A stretch of 10,933 nt of DNA from Alphaproteobacteria bacterium (lineage in GTDB: Bacteria; Pseudomonadota; Alphaproteobacteria; RF32; CAG-239). Both the position numbers and the translations under genes were made by a program. Location of the stretch: assembly GCA_003542415.1 (NCBI GenBank), contig DPKR01000047.1, positions 1 to 10,933 of the forward strand. Reading direction: 5' to 3'. The notes beneath the pieces were generated by a model, which worked only from the letters and a program-made list of their open reading frames with translations, was not told where the DNA came from and did no database searches. This document shows, one piece after another, positions 1 to 6,706 of this stretch; position 1 is the stretch's first letter, and every line of letters starts with the position of its first letter.

Positions 1-221
1 TCCATATTGACTGGAAAGCCACTTTTTCAAACATCATCAAACATTTTCTTTTAATGACCTTCTCCTTTTTTGTCGGGCTTTTGCTTGCCTCATATTTTGA
101 TTTTTCAATGCCGGAGCCTAAAAAAGGAACAGATTCGGAATATTCTGAAATCATGAGCCTTCAAAAGCAGGTTCAAGATTGGCAAAACAACTACAACGAA
201 ATGCTTAACAAAATAAAATAA
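1..221 (+). CDS. C-terminal end of an unidentified single-pass membrane protein (5' partial)
   Basis: An open frame runs from the left edge (first whole codon at 3) to the TAA at 219-221, giving 72 visible residues; the start lies outside the window. What is seen is a short polar stretch, one hydrophobic segment of roughly 20 residues (visible residues about 18-36, around TFSFFVGLLLASY), and then a polar, Gln/Asn/Lys-rich tail that looks helical and could form a coiled coil (SLQKQVQDWQNNYNEML). An internal ATG at 54-56 could in principle start a 55-residue protein, but the frame is open upstream of it and no clear ribosome binding site precedes it. I do not recognise the family. The lexA promoter follows directly, so the gene may be transcribed separately from lexA. 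Confidence 0.55.
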   Translation, partial: HIDWKATFSNIIKHFLLMTFSFFVGLLLASYFDFSMPEPKKGTDSEYSEIMSLQKQVQDWQNNYNEMLNKIK

Positions 222-230
222 ACTTTATTC

Positions 231-260
231 TTGACAAAGCTTAAAAAAAAGAACTAAACT
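231..260 (+). promoter_or_regulatory. Putative lexA promoter (-35 TTGACA, -10 TAAACT)
   Basis: A perfect -35 hexamer TTGACA lies at 231-236, followed after 18 bp by TAAACT at 255-260, which matches four of six consensus -10 positions. Transcription would start near 267 and leave a leader of about 27 nt before the lexA ATG. The -10 lies inside the LexA box, which suits autorepression. This is a promoter prediction by eye; spacing and hexamers are the only evidence. Confidence 0.6.
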
Positions 261-265
261 AGAAC
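251..265. promoter_or_regulatory. LexA (SOS) box GAAC-N7-GAAC upstream of lexA
   Basis: The sequence GAACTAAACTAGAAC is a direct repeat of GAAC with a 7-nt spacer, equal to GTTC-N7-GTTC on the other strand. This is the operator form known for alphaproteobacterial LexA, and it differs from the palindromic CTGT-N8-ACAG box of gammaproteobacteria. It overlaps the predicted -10 of lexA and sits 29 bp upstream of the start codon, as expected for negative autoregulation. No second box with this exact spacing was noticed in the window. Confidence 0.8.
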
Positions 266-293
266 ATCTTTTGATTAACGGAGGTTCTTTTTT

Positions 294-950
294 ATGCTCA
301 CCGAAAAACAATACAAACTTTTGATGTTCATCAACAAAGTCACCAAAGAAACGGGGTGCTGCCCTTCCTTTGATGAAATGAAAGATGCCATAGGTCTTAA
401 ATCAAAATCCGGTATTCATGCCCTCATCAGCGCATTAGAGGAGCGGGAGTTCATCAAAAAGCTCCCTCACAAAGCCCGTGCTCTTGAAGTTTTGCGTATT
501 CCAAAGTTTAAGCCTTCCGCCATTATTGAAGAAGAAAAAAAGCGTGAAATCGCCCTCCAAAATTCCGCCGCACAAATTCCGCTATACGGCAAAATTGCTG
601 CCGGCACCCCGATTGCTGCCATCGCCAATGAAACGGAAACAATATCCGTTCCTTTTGAAATGGTTGCCAAAGGGCGTTATTATGCGCTAAATATCGAGGG
701 CAACTCTATGGTTGAAGCCGGTATTTTAGACGGCGATACGGCCATCATCAAAAAGACCGACACGGCAGATAACGGCTCTATTGTTGTTGCTTTGATTGAT
801 AATGAGGAAGCCACCTTAAAAATATTGCAAAAAAAAGGCAATGAAGTTTGGCTTGTTCCTTGCAATAAAGACTATCAAACCCGCAAATTAGAGGCAAATC
901 GCGTCAAAATACAAGGGGTTCTCAGCTCCATTATCCGCAATTATCATTAA
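294..950 (+). CDS. lexA: LexA repressor, SOS-response regulator and self-cleaving serine peptidase
   Basis: LexA represses DNA-damage genes and cleaves itself when RecA is activated. The 218-aa product has an N-terminal winged-helix DNA-binding domain (about 1-65, with PSFDEMKDAIGLKSKSGIH). A linker follows, then the cleavage site Ala103-Gly104 within KIAAGTP, and an S24 peptidase domain with catalytic Ser138 (EGNSMVEAGI) and Lys176 (EATLKIL). All catalytic elements are present, so the protein should be active. Cys22-Cys23 stand where many relatives have Val/Tyr-Pro, a small oddity in the turn before the helix-turn-helix. The start at 294 is supported by GGAGG at 280-284, 9 nt upstream. The gene lies behind a LexA box and is followed after 11 nt by a response-regulator gene, so the two are probably co-transcribed. 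Confidence 0.96.
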   Translation: MLTEKQYKLLMFINKVTKETGCCPSFDEMKDAIGLKSKSGIHALISALEEREFIKKLPHKARALEVLRIPKFKPSAIIEEEKKREIALQNSAAQIPLYGKIAAGTPIAAIANETETISVPFEMVAKGRYYALNIEGNSMVEAGILDGDTAIIKKTDTADNGSIVVALIDNEEATLKILQKKGNEVWLVPCNKDYQTRKLEANRVKIQGVLSSIIRNYH

Positions 951-961
951 AAAGGTATATC

Positions 962-1579
962 ATGATTAACGTTTTAATTATTTCTCAAAACGAAGCATTT
1001 AAAGATGATTTGTCGGCTCAAATTTCCTCAGCAGCCGAAAATTATACTTGTGATGAAAGCTTAAAACCGGATATTGTTGTTTTGGATGAAAACATTTCTC
1101 TTCTTGACGAGTTAAAGCAAAATTTTGAACGTACGCCGATTTTCGTTCTTTCAAAAAAAGGTGATAAAAAAATTGAAGAAACACCTTTCATTAAATGCAT
1201 TCAAAAGCCTTTTTCTCTGGCTGTCTTTTTAAATCTTATGCAGTCCGTCCTGAATTTTATTTTAACTTCCAGCGCCGCTGTTTTGAGCTTTAACGGCTAT
1301 GAGCTTTCCCCCCTTGAAAAGGAGCTTAAAAACATCAAAACCGGCGAAAAGGTCAAATTGACCGAGCGTGAAGTTTCTATGATTTTATATCTTCATAAAA
1401 TGAAGGGACAAACAACTTCCAAAACCGAGTTTTTGCAAGAAGTTTGGGGGTATAATCCTGATGCTTCGACCCACACAATCGAAACTCATGTTTATCGTCT
1501 GCGTCAAAAAATTGAAAAAGATCAAAATTGGCCTGAACTTATTTCAACCGAAAACGGCGGATATAAGCTCAATTTTTAA
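962..1579 (+). CDS. OmpR/PhoB-type response regulator with an atypical, short receiver domain
   Basis: The 205-aa protein has an N-terminal receiver-like domain (about 1-100) and a C-terminal winged helix (about 106-205). The recognition helix is near THTIETHVYRLRQKI, followed by the wing hairpin at ENGGYKLNF. The receiver keeps a candidate phospho-acceptor Asp42 (DIVVLDEN), Ser64 at the switch position (VLSKKG) and Lys82 (QKPF). The acidic pair that normally binds Mg2+ after the first strand is replaced by Gln9-Asn10-Glu11, and the domain is about 20 residues shorter than usual. Phosphorylation may therefore be weak or absent. No histidine kinase gene lies in the window. The gene starts 11 nt after lexA with a modest AAAGG upstream, and rnd follows after 48 nt, so it probably belongs to the lexA operon. 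Its target genes are unknown; the DNA-binding role is a family-based inference. Confidence 0.85.
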   Translation: MINVLIISQNEAFKDDLSAQISSAAENYTCDESLKPDIVVLDENISLLDELKQNFERTPIFVLSKKGDKKIEETPFIKCIQKPFSLAVFLNLMQSVLNFILTSSAAVLSFNGYELSPLEKELKNIKTGEKVKLTEREVSMILYLHKMKGQTTSKTEFLQEVWGYNPDASTHTIETHVYRLRQKIEKDQNWPELISTENGGYKLNF

Positions 1580-1627
1580 GCCAATCTTAAGCAATCTCAT
1601 TTATACCTTTTAAAAAAGGAAAAGAAC

Positions 1628-2815
1628 ATGCGTCTTATTGATCATAACGAAGCTCTCGTCCAGTTTTGCGATGAGCTTAAAACTCAAAAATTTATCACAC
1701 TTGATACGGAATTTGTTCGTGAAAAAACTTACTTTCCGAAACTTTGCCTTATTCAGATTGCTTATAAAGACGGGGCTGCCATCATTGATCCGCTTGCACC
1801 CGACATCAAATTGCAACCGTTTTTTAAAATTCTGACAAATGAAAAAATCTTAAAAGTTGTTCATTCCGGCCGTCAGGATATTGAAATTTTCTTTCAATTG
1901 ATGGGCAAAATGCCCAAACCTTTGTTTGACACACAAATTGCCGCTTCTGTTTGCGGCTTTGGCAGATGTATCAGCTATAGCTCTCTTGTTCAGGAAATTA
2001 CCAAGATTGAGCTTGATAAATCGAGCCGTTTAACTGATTGGTCTCTTCGCCCGCTTGATAACAATCAGCTTGAATATGCGCTTCGTGATGTCACTTTTTT
2101 AATCCCGTGTTATGAATATTTAAGCAAATATCTCAAAGAACATAACCGCGAAAGCTGGATCAAAGAAGAAACAGATGCTCTTTTAGATGAACAGTGTTAT
2201 GTTGTTGATCCTGATAGCGTTTGGCAAAAAATCAAACATTCAGCACACAGCACCCACTTTTTATCTGCCCTTAAAGAGTTGGCTGCATGGCGCGAGCGAC
2301 GTGCCATGAAATATGACATCCCCAAACGCAGCATTTTGAAAGATGAAGTTCTTGTCGCCATTGCTTCTTCAAACCCCAAAACGCAAGAAGAGCTCAAACA
2401 GGTTCGCAACATTCGAGCTGATGTTGCAAACGGCAAAATGGCCGCAGAAATTTTAGAAGCTCTGGATAGCGCACGTCATTTGCCAATGACAGGTGAACTC
2501 AAAAAAATTGATCGTGAGCGCCGTGTTCATATTCCTGCCGGCGCAGCTGCTTTAACCGAGCTTTTAAAACTTGTTTTGAAAATCAAATGCGAACAGGAAG
2601 GCGTCATCGAATCTGTTGTCGCTGACGAAAGCGAGCTCAGAGACATTGCTTGCGGCAATGATGAAGGCAACATTGCTCTTCAAGGGTGGCGCTATGAGCT
2701 TTTCGGCAAAGACGCTCTTGCCTTCAGAAAAGGGCTTGCCTCTCTTTCCTACGACACAATAAAAAAGAAAATTGTTGTCAACATCAAAGAAAAACAAAAG
2801 AAAAAAGAGGAATAA
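1628..2815 (+). CDS. rnd: Ribonuclease D, 3'-5' exoribonuclease
   Basis: RNase D trims the 3' ends of tRNA precursors and other small RNAs. The 395-aa product is close to the usual family length. The DEDDy exonuclease domain covers about 1-170: Asp26 and Glu28 (LDTEFVREKTYFPKLCLIQ), Asp84 (HSGRQDIEIF), and Tyr150 with Asp154 (YALRDV) give the complete catalytic set. An HRDC nucleic-acid-binding domain follows at about 211-281 (FLSALKELAAWRERRA). A C-terminal helical region contains GWRYELFGKDAL and ends in a Lys-rich tail. The ATG at 1628 is preceded by AAGGA at 1616-1620. The gene lies downstream of lexA and the response regulator on the same strand with a 48-nt gap, so it may be read through from the lexA promoter. 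It converges with the YmdB-family gene. Confidence 0.95.
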   Translation: MRLIDHNEALVQFCDELKTQKFITLDTEFVREKTYFPKLCLIQIAYKDGAAIIDPLAPDIKLQPFFKILTNEKILKVVHSGRQDIEIFFQLMGKMPKPLFDTQIAASVCGFGRCISYSSLVQEITKIELDKSSRLTDWSLRPLDNNQLEYALRDVTFLIPCYEYLSKYLKEHNRESWIKEETDALLDEQCYVVDPDSVWQKIKHSAHSTHFLSALKELAAWRERRAMKYDIPKRSILKDEVLVAIASSNPKTQEELKQVRNIRADVANGKMAAEILEALDSARHLPMTGELKKIDRERRVHIPAGAAALTELLKLVLKIKCEQEGVIESVVADESELRDIACGNDEGNIALQGWRYELFGKDALAFRKGLASLSYDTIKKKIVVNIKEKQKKKEE

Positions 2816-2829
2816 AAATCCCCTTTTTT
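2801..2829 (+). terminator. Possible weak terminator at the end of rnd
   Basis: The arms AAAAAAGAGGA (2801-2811) and TCCCCTTTTTT (2819-2829) pair over 11 positions with one A-C mismatch around a 7-nt loop, and the distal arm ends in six T. The stem overlaps the rnd stop codon and is mostly A-T, so it would be weak. No better terminator was seen for the operon. Confidence 0.35.
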
Positions 2830-2855
2830 CTGTCATTCTTGAAATTCCTTTTTTT

Positions 2856-2884
2856 CGTCATTCTCGGGCTTGACCCGAGAATCC
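2856..2884. repeat. Alphaproteobacterial palindromic intergenic repeat
   Basis: The arms ATTCTCGGG (2860-2868) and CCCGAGAAT (2874-2882) form a perfect 9-bp stem around CTTGA, preceded by CGTC and followed by CC. The same core, often with ATCCCCGGG arms, is widespread between genes in alphaproteobacteria. When read as codons it gives the familiar spurious peptide VILGLDPRIQ, seen here in a frame that should not be annotated as a gene. A degenerate partial copy of its left end (CTGTCATTCTTG) lies at 2830-2841. The element sits between convergent genes, where its RNA hairpin could protect or terminate both transcripts. Neither strand has a proper U-run after the stem, so it is not a classical terminator. 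Confidence 0.75.
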
Positions 2885-2894
2885 AAAACAAAAT

Positions 2895-3683
2895 TTATGG
2901 CTTAATCATAATTCTTTCAACATTTAACGCCAAGCCCGTTTTGTCGTCTGTTTCAACCATCACAGCACAAAAAGTACCTTTCCCTTTTGATGGCACCAAT
3001 CGTTCGGTCGGATATTTTCTGAGCAATCTTGCAATCGGCGTTTCTTCCTCAAATCCCAACACCGAATCGTAATCGCCGCACATTCCGACATCGCTCAAAT
3101 AGGCCGTGCCTTTTTTTAAGATGCATTCATCTGCCGTCGGCACATGCGTATGTGTGCCGAAAACTGCCGATACCCTGCCGTCAAAATAGTGCGCAAAAGA
3201 TATTTTTTCCGATGTTGCCTCGGCGTGAATATCCACCAAAACGGCATCTACATTTCTCCCGAGTTGATTGCTTTTTAAAACATTTTCGAGCGCTTTAACC
3301 GGACAATCCAAAGCCTCCATAAACACACGCCCCATCACTTGTGCAACCAATATCTTTTTGCCGTTTAAAAGCTCCAAGACCATGCTTCCTCGCCCAACCG
3401 TTCCTTCAGGGTAGTTTAAAGGGCGAATAATTCGCTTGTCAGCATCTAAAAACGGCACAATTTCTCTTTGATCAAACACATGATTACCGGTTGTGATGCC
3501 GTCAACCCCTATTTCAAAAAACTCGCGACAAATTGAAGGCGTCAGCCCAAAACCGTGCGCAGCATTTTCGGCATTAACGATCACAACATCCGTCTTATAT
3601 TTTTCTTTTAATGCCGGCACATTTTTCAAAACGGCTTCGCGCCCCGGTCTCCCGACCACATCCCCGCAATATAAAATTTTCAT
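2895..3683 (-). CDS. YmdB-family metallophosphoesterase (TIGR00282 type)
   Basis: The 262-aa protein belongs to the calcineurin-like phosphoesterase family that includes Bacillus YmdB, for which 2',3'-cyclic nucleotide phosphodiesterase activity and effects on RNA turnover and biofilm have been described. The metal-binding residues are all visible: Asp8 (CGDVVGRPGR), Glu39-Asn40 (NAENAAHGFG), Asn67-His68 (TTGNHVFD), His153 (VDIHAEATSEK), and His178 and His180 (FGTHTHVPTAD). Length and motif order fit a complete, probably active, cytoplasmic enzyme. The start at 3683 is the first Met before the strand-1 motif MKILYCGD, but the ribosome binding site is weak. It lies downstream of a strong terminator, so it is likely expressed from its own promoter, for which TTGACA at 3744-3739 is a candidate -35. 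The physiological substrate here is not known. Confidence 0.92.
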   Translation of the reverse strand: MKILYCGDVVGRPGREAVLKNVPALKEKYKTDVVIVNAENAAHGFGLTPSICREFFEIGVDGITTGNHVFDQREIVPFLDADKRIIRPLNYPEGTVGRGSMVLELLNGKKILVAQVMGRVFMEALDCPVKALENVLKSNQLGRNVDAVLVDIHAEATSEKISFAHYFDGRVSAVFGTHTHVPTADECILKKGTAYLSDVGMCGDYDSVLGFEEETPIARLLRKYPTERLVPSKGKGTFCAVMVETDDKTGLALNVERIMIKP

Positions 3684-3713
3684 CTATTTTATTCCATTTT
3701 CTCTGTTTGCCTC

Positions 3714-3744
3714 ATGCTTAGCATATCTGCTTTTTCTTGTCAAT
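3714..3744 (-). promoter_or_regulatory. Candidate promoter region of the YmdB-family gene
   Basis: On the minus strand a perfect -35 TTGACA (3744-3739) lies downstream of the terminator of the preceding gene and about 55 bp before the start codon. The matching -10 is poor: TAAGCA after 17 bp. The -10 area is covered by a small perfect inverted repeat, ATGCT-T-AGCAT (3714-3724), which could be an operator. The terminator just upstream makes an independent promoter here likely, but the exact elements are uncertain. Confidence 0.4.
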
Positions 3745-3750
3745 CTTTTC

Positions 3751-3779
3751 AAAAAAAACCCCGATTACTCGGGGTTTTT
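3751..3779 (-). terminator. Strong Rho-independent terminator of the 939-aa protein gene
   Basis: Arms AAAAACCCCGA (3754-3764) and TCGGGGTTTTT (3769-3779) form an 11-bp perfect stem around a 4-nt loop. On the minus strand the hairpin is followed by eight T (complement of the A-run 3751-3758). It lies just after the stop codon of the 939-aa gene and would stop transcription from it before the YmdB-family gene. The symmetry of A and T runs would let it work from the other side too. Confidence 0.88.
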
Positions 3780-3794
3780 GCTTAACTGGCCAGA

Positions 3795-6614
3795 TTATTC
3801 TCTACCACCGCTCACCTTCCGATGGAATCTATGTGCTTTATTCACTTCTTCATTTGTTAAAATCTTTTCACCTTTAACATGTTGATAGTCATCAGAATTA
3901 TGCTCGCTCACATATTCGCGGCCATATTGCTCCGGTTTTTGAACAACTTTCTTTTCCATCAGCTCCACATTCAGTGATTTATCGTCAAATTTAATATTAT
4001 CATCTTCGATAACAATATCATCGTCAACGATATCCATTTCATCGTCTATAACCGGAAGTTTCGGCTCTTCAATCGGTTTTTCAACAAGACCGGCCCATTT
4101 ACTGCCTTTTCCGACATTATGACAATCCTGATTAAATTCTGTAATCACATTGTGGTTGTTAGGATCACTATGTTCAAGCATAAACTCTTTTGCATTCATA
4201 ATGTGAGCAATTGTTTTATCGTCAACATTTACTGCTCTTTCATCACAGAAGAGGAATTGATACATTTGGTTCATTTCTTCTGAATGCTCCCAGAAGGCAT
4301 CCTTAGGCAATGAAGCTGCACCCGCGACTAAATCCACATTTCTGCGGAAATGCCCGAACATTGCAAAATACTGCGTAATCACTTGCTCTTTTGTTGTTCC
4401 TTCAGGAAAACGATCCATTATCCCATCTTGGCTTAATTTCATCCATGCGTGTTCATACGCATTTCGAGGCATAACGTTTTCGCTATGCAATTTGTAGTGA
4501 TAATATTTGAAATACTCATCAACATTATTATCTTTTCTCATTTCTTCCAGATATTCGCTCTTGGTAACACCCATATCTTTTGACCAAGCTTTGGGGGCCA
4601 AGGCGTCATCATCGAATATAGGCTCTGGAACGGCAACATCTTCAATCGGTGCAGCACCTGTGAGGCCTGTGGTATCTGCCGGTGTTGTCAAGGTATCAAC
4701 CGCAGCACCTGATGGTGGCACCACACCATTTGAAGCATCAGCAACAGGAGTTACATCGCCTTTTCCAAACGCATCGTATATTTTTCCAAACGCATCGTGT
4801 ATAACATCTCGCATTTTTTCAGCCAAATCTGAGTGCATAAAAGCTTGTGTCGCTGCAGATAAAACAATACCCGCAAACAATCCTCTTCTTTCGGCTTTAT
4901 AAGCTTTCTTCAGATTCTCATTTTCTTTATCTTTGCGATAAGCTGCATAAGCATGTGCTGTTTCATTACCCTGAACCAAAACAGAAAGTCCTGCTTTAAT
5001 AACAGGCATCAACGCCGCCGCACCCAAAACAGGCAACACACCGCCGCTTAATACTGCTGCCGTAGCCAAACCACCAAAGATAATTCCGGAAATTGCTGTT
5101 GTTGTCCAACCTTTGCGCTGATACTTTTCATTGTCTTTCATCTTTGCTCTGGCTAACCCAACGCGTTTAATGAAACTCAAGGGTTTTTTTCCTTCTTTTT
5201 TGCTTTCAAGCTTCATCTTTTTCGCTTCGGCCCAAATCGGCGCGACCCAACCTCTGGCAATCATAAATCCGCCATAAGCTCCGAGTGCTACAGCACTAAA
5301 TCCGCTTGCAGACAAACCCATTGTTGCAACAAGATCGACAACTGTTTGACCTCTGTTAATTTTAAATGCCTCAACGCTGCCTTTGGCAATATCTTTAGCT
5401 GCATCTTTAGCCACTTTAGCGGCTTCTTTCGTTGCTTTGGCAATTTTAGCAATATTTGGTTTAACCAAACGGAAATAACTTCCTTTTGATGTTTTTTCAG
5501 CTGTTTTTTCTAATCCGGCGATTCTATCATAAATGTATTTACCTGTTTTTTCAAATTTTTCTTTAATTTCGCCGTATTTTGCTTTTACTTTTTCAGAAGT
5601 TGCTTTTTCTCCGCGCTTTTCAGCCTCAGTTGCTGCTTTTAAAAATTCTTTAGCAACATCTTCTTGTGCAGCAGCAAGATGAGCTGTACCAAACAAAATC
5701 ATCGCCGGATTGATACGGAATTGATCTTTATACTTCTTTACAACAGCATCTCTCTTATTGGCATATATTTCTTTGATGCTTTCTCTCTTTTCTTTTGTCT
5801 TGTCCTCATCACGTGCTTCTATCTCTTCAGCATCAATACCCTGAAGAGCTGTGAGAAAGTCACCAAGCTTTTTATTTGCTTTATCAGATTGTTTATTAAC
5901 ATGCTCAAAAAACTCTTGACTACCAACCTGAACGTTCGAATCTTCCGGTAGTTTAACTTCAGTTGCAACAACGGCATTTGCCAAGTTTTCCTGAACATTT
6001 TCATCAACCTTGTCTCTGAAAAGTCGCATTGCCTCTTCATCAGATAATTTAGCATACTGTTCGTCTTTTAATAACTCAATGTAAGCAGCATCTTTGGCTT
6101 CCCTGAAAACAAGCGACATCCATTCATTTTTTTCTTCTGGACTCACTAAAGCAGGATTTCCTTTATCGTCAACAACTGTTTTACCTTCTTCATCTATAGA
6201 ATAAAAGTCCACAACACCTTTAAGATATGACCAATGAGAAGGTGTCTTATCTTTTGCATCAGCCTGACCTTTTACATTTCTTGTTCTTTTACCATAAATA
6301 TTAACTTTGTATTCATTAGAAAAAACCTGAAGTCTTTCTTTGTTAGAAGCATATGTATCAGCAATTTCTTCAATTCTGCTGACAATTGAAAACTCTTCCT
6401 TTTCTTTTTGTTGTGCTTCTATAAACTTTTGATATTCAGCATAAGCTGCATCGTCTCTTTTAACAACAGCTAAAGCCTTTGCATAATTAGGATCTAAACG
6501 ATCGGAATTAAGCAAAATGTATAAGGCCTCCTTTACTGTCATTTCTGTCTTACCGGCAGATTTAGATGCCTCTTCTTTTTCGCTATTCATATCATTAACT
6601 TCTTTCTTAGCCAT
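3795..6614 (-). CDS. Large coiled-coil/membrane protein of unknown function (939 aa)
   Basis: I do not recognise this protein. The chosen ATG at 6614 (MAKKEVNDMN) has GGAG 9 nt upstream and a good promoter just before it; the longer frame from 6749 would start upstream of that promoter. Visible regions: residues 1-415 are charged, Lys/Glu/Ala-rich and mostly helical, ending in an Ala/Lys heptad-like stretch at 386-411 (IAKATKEAAKVAKDAAKD). Three or four hydrophobic segments lie at about 424-455, 503-548 (long enough for two helices) and 577-592, separated by basic loops. Residues 620-665 form a Pro/Thr/Ala-rich linker. A helical, aromatic-rich region at 676-840 follows, then an acidic stretch at 847-880 with many Asp, and a basic His/Arg tail. 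No signal peptide and no catalytic motif are evident. A 7-residue tandem repeat (DAFGKIY DAFGK) lies near 607-617. It is monocistronic, bounded by its own promoter and terminator. Confidence 0.8.
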   Translation of the reverse strand: MAKKEVNDMNSEKEEASKSAGKTEMTVKEALYILLNSDRLDPNYAKALAVVKRDDAAYAEYQKFIEAQQKEKEEFSIVSRIEEIADTYASNKERLQVFSNEYKVNIYGKRTRNVKGQADAKDKTPSHWSYLKGVVDFYSIDEEGKTVVDDKGNPALVSPEEKNEWMSLVFREAKDAAYIELLKDEQYAKLSDEEAMRLFRDKVDENVQENLANAVVATEVKLPEDSNVQVGSQEFFEHVNKQSDKANKKLGDFLTALQGIDAEEIEARDEDKTKEKRESIKEIYANKRDAVVKKYKDQFRINPAMILFGTAHLAAAQEDVAKEFLKAATEAEKRGEKATSEKVKAKYGEIKEKFEKTGKYIYDRIAGLEKTAEKTSKGSYFRLVKPNIAKIAKATKEAAKVAKDAAKDIAKGSVEAFKINRGQTVVDLVATMGLSASGFSAVALGAYGGFMIARGWVAPIWAEAKKMKLESKKEGKKPLSFIKRVGLARAKMKDNEKYQRKGWTTTAISGIIFGGLATAAVLSGGVLPVLGAAALMPVIKAGLSVLVQGNETAHAYAAYRKDKENENLKKAYKAERRGLFAGIVLSAATQAFMHSDLAEKMRDVIHDAFGKIYDAFGKGDVTPVADASNGVVPPSGAAVDTLTTPADTTGLTGAAPIEDVAVPEPIFDDDALAPKAWSKDMGVTKSEYLEEMRKDNNVDEYFKYYHYKLHSENVMPRNAYEHAWMKLSQDGIMDRFPEGTTKEQVITQYFAMFGHFRRNVDLVAGAASLPKDAFWEHSEEMNQMYQFLFCDERAVNVDDKTIAHIMNAKEFMLEHSDPNNHNVITEFNQDCHNVGKGSKWAGLVEKPIEEPKLPVIDDEMDIVDDDIVIEDDNIKFDDKSLNVELMEKKVVQKPEQYGREYVSEHNSDDYQHVKGEKILTNEEVNKAHRFHRKVSGGRE
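4761..4802 (-). repeat. 21-bp tandem duplication inside the 939-aa protein gene
   Basis: Two consecutive 21-bp units (4761-4781 and 4782-4802) differ at a single position (CATCGTATAT versus CATCGTGTAT). They are in frame and encode the repeated peptide DAFGKIY / DAFGK just after the last hydrophobic segment. Near-identity at the DNA level suggests recent slippage or duplication. Confidence 0.85.
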
Positions 6615-6623
6615 ATCTTTTTT

Positions 6624-6627
6624 CTCC
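6624..6627 (-). promoter_or_regulatory. Ribosome binding site deciding the start of the 939-aa protein
   Basis: GGAG (6627-6624 on the minus strand) is 9 nt before the ATG at 6614. The alternative upstream ATG at 6749 and one near 6671 (in MVYSANKF) have no comparable site and lie on or before the predicted promoter, so they are unlikely to be translated. Confidence 0.7.
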
Positions 6628-6659
6628 AAAAAAAAGCATTGTTCATCAAATTTGTTCGC

Positions 6660-6688
6660 ACTATACACCATTTTTTTGATAAAATCAA
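6660..6688 (-). promoter_or_regulatory. Sigma70-type promoter of the 939-aa protein gene
   Basis: On the minus strand TTGATT (6688-6683) and TATAGT (6665-6660) are separated by exactly 17 bp. The -10 matches five of six and the -35 four of six consensus positions. The predicted transcription start near 6653 gives a leader of about 40 nt that carries the GGAG. The -35 lies inside one of two 21-bp-spaced direct repeats. Confidence 0.7.
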
Positions 6689-6706
6689 GAACTTTTTTGA
6701 CAAAAT
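6672..6706. repeat. Paired 14-bp direct repeats, 21 bp apart, over the -35 region
   Basis: TTTTTTGATAAAAT (6672-6685) and TTTTTTGACAAAAT (6693-6706) differ at one base and are offset by 21 bp, two helical turns. The core TTTTGACAAAA is nearly palindromic. The proximal copy covers the -35 of the minus-strand promoter. A further inverted repeat, ACCAAT-AAA-ATTGGT, follows at 6715-6729. This arrangement looks like a regulator-binding region between the divergent genes, though the background is very AT-rich. Confidence 0.45.

Noticed and set aside
2839..3072. Plus-strand open frame starting MKFLFFVILGLDPRIQ
   Set aside because: The peptide comes from the palindromic repeat and then runs antisense through the YmdB-family gene; it has the hallmark of a spurious repeat-derived frame.
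3137..3160. Perfect 8-bp inverted repeat TCGGCACA / TGTGCCGA with an 8-nt loop
   Set aside because: It lies inside the YmdB-family gene and follows from the codons of the conserved FGTHTHVPTAD motif; no T-run or regulatory context.
5664..5951. Plus-strand 95-codon hydrophobic open frame antisense to the 939-aa gene
   Set aside because: It is a shadow of a Lys/Glu-rich coding strand, has no ribosome binding site or promoter, and the minus-strand frame is far longer.
6641..6657. GTTC-N9-GTTC direct repeat near the transcription start of the 939-aa gene, resembling a LexA box
   Set aside because: The spacer is 9 nt, not the 7 nt required by alphaproteobacterial LexA, and nothing else links the gene to the SOS response.
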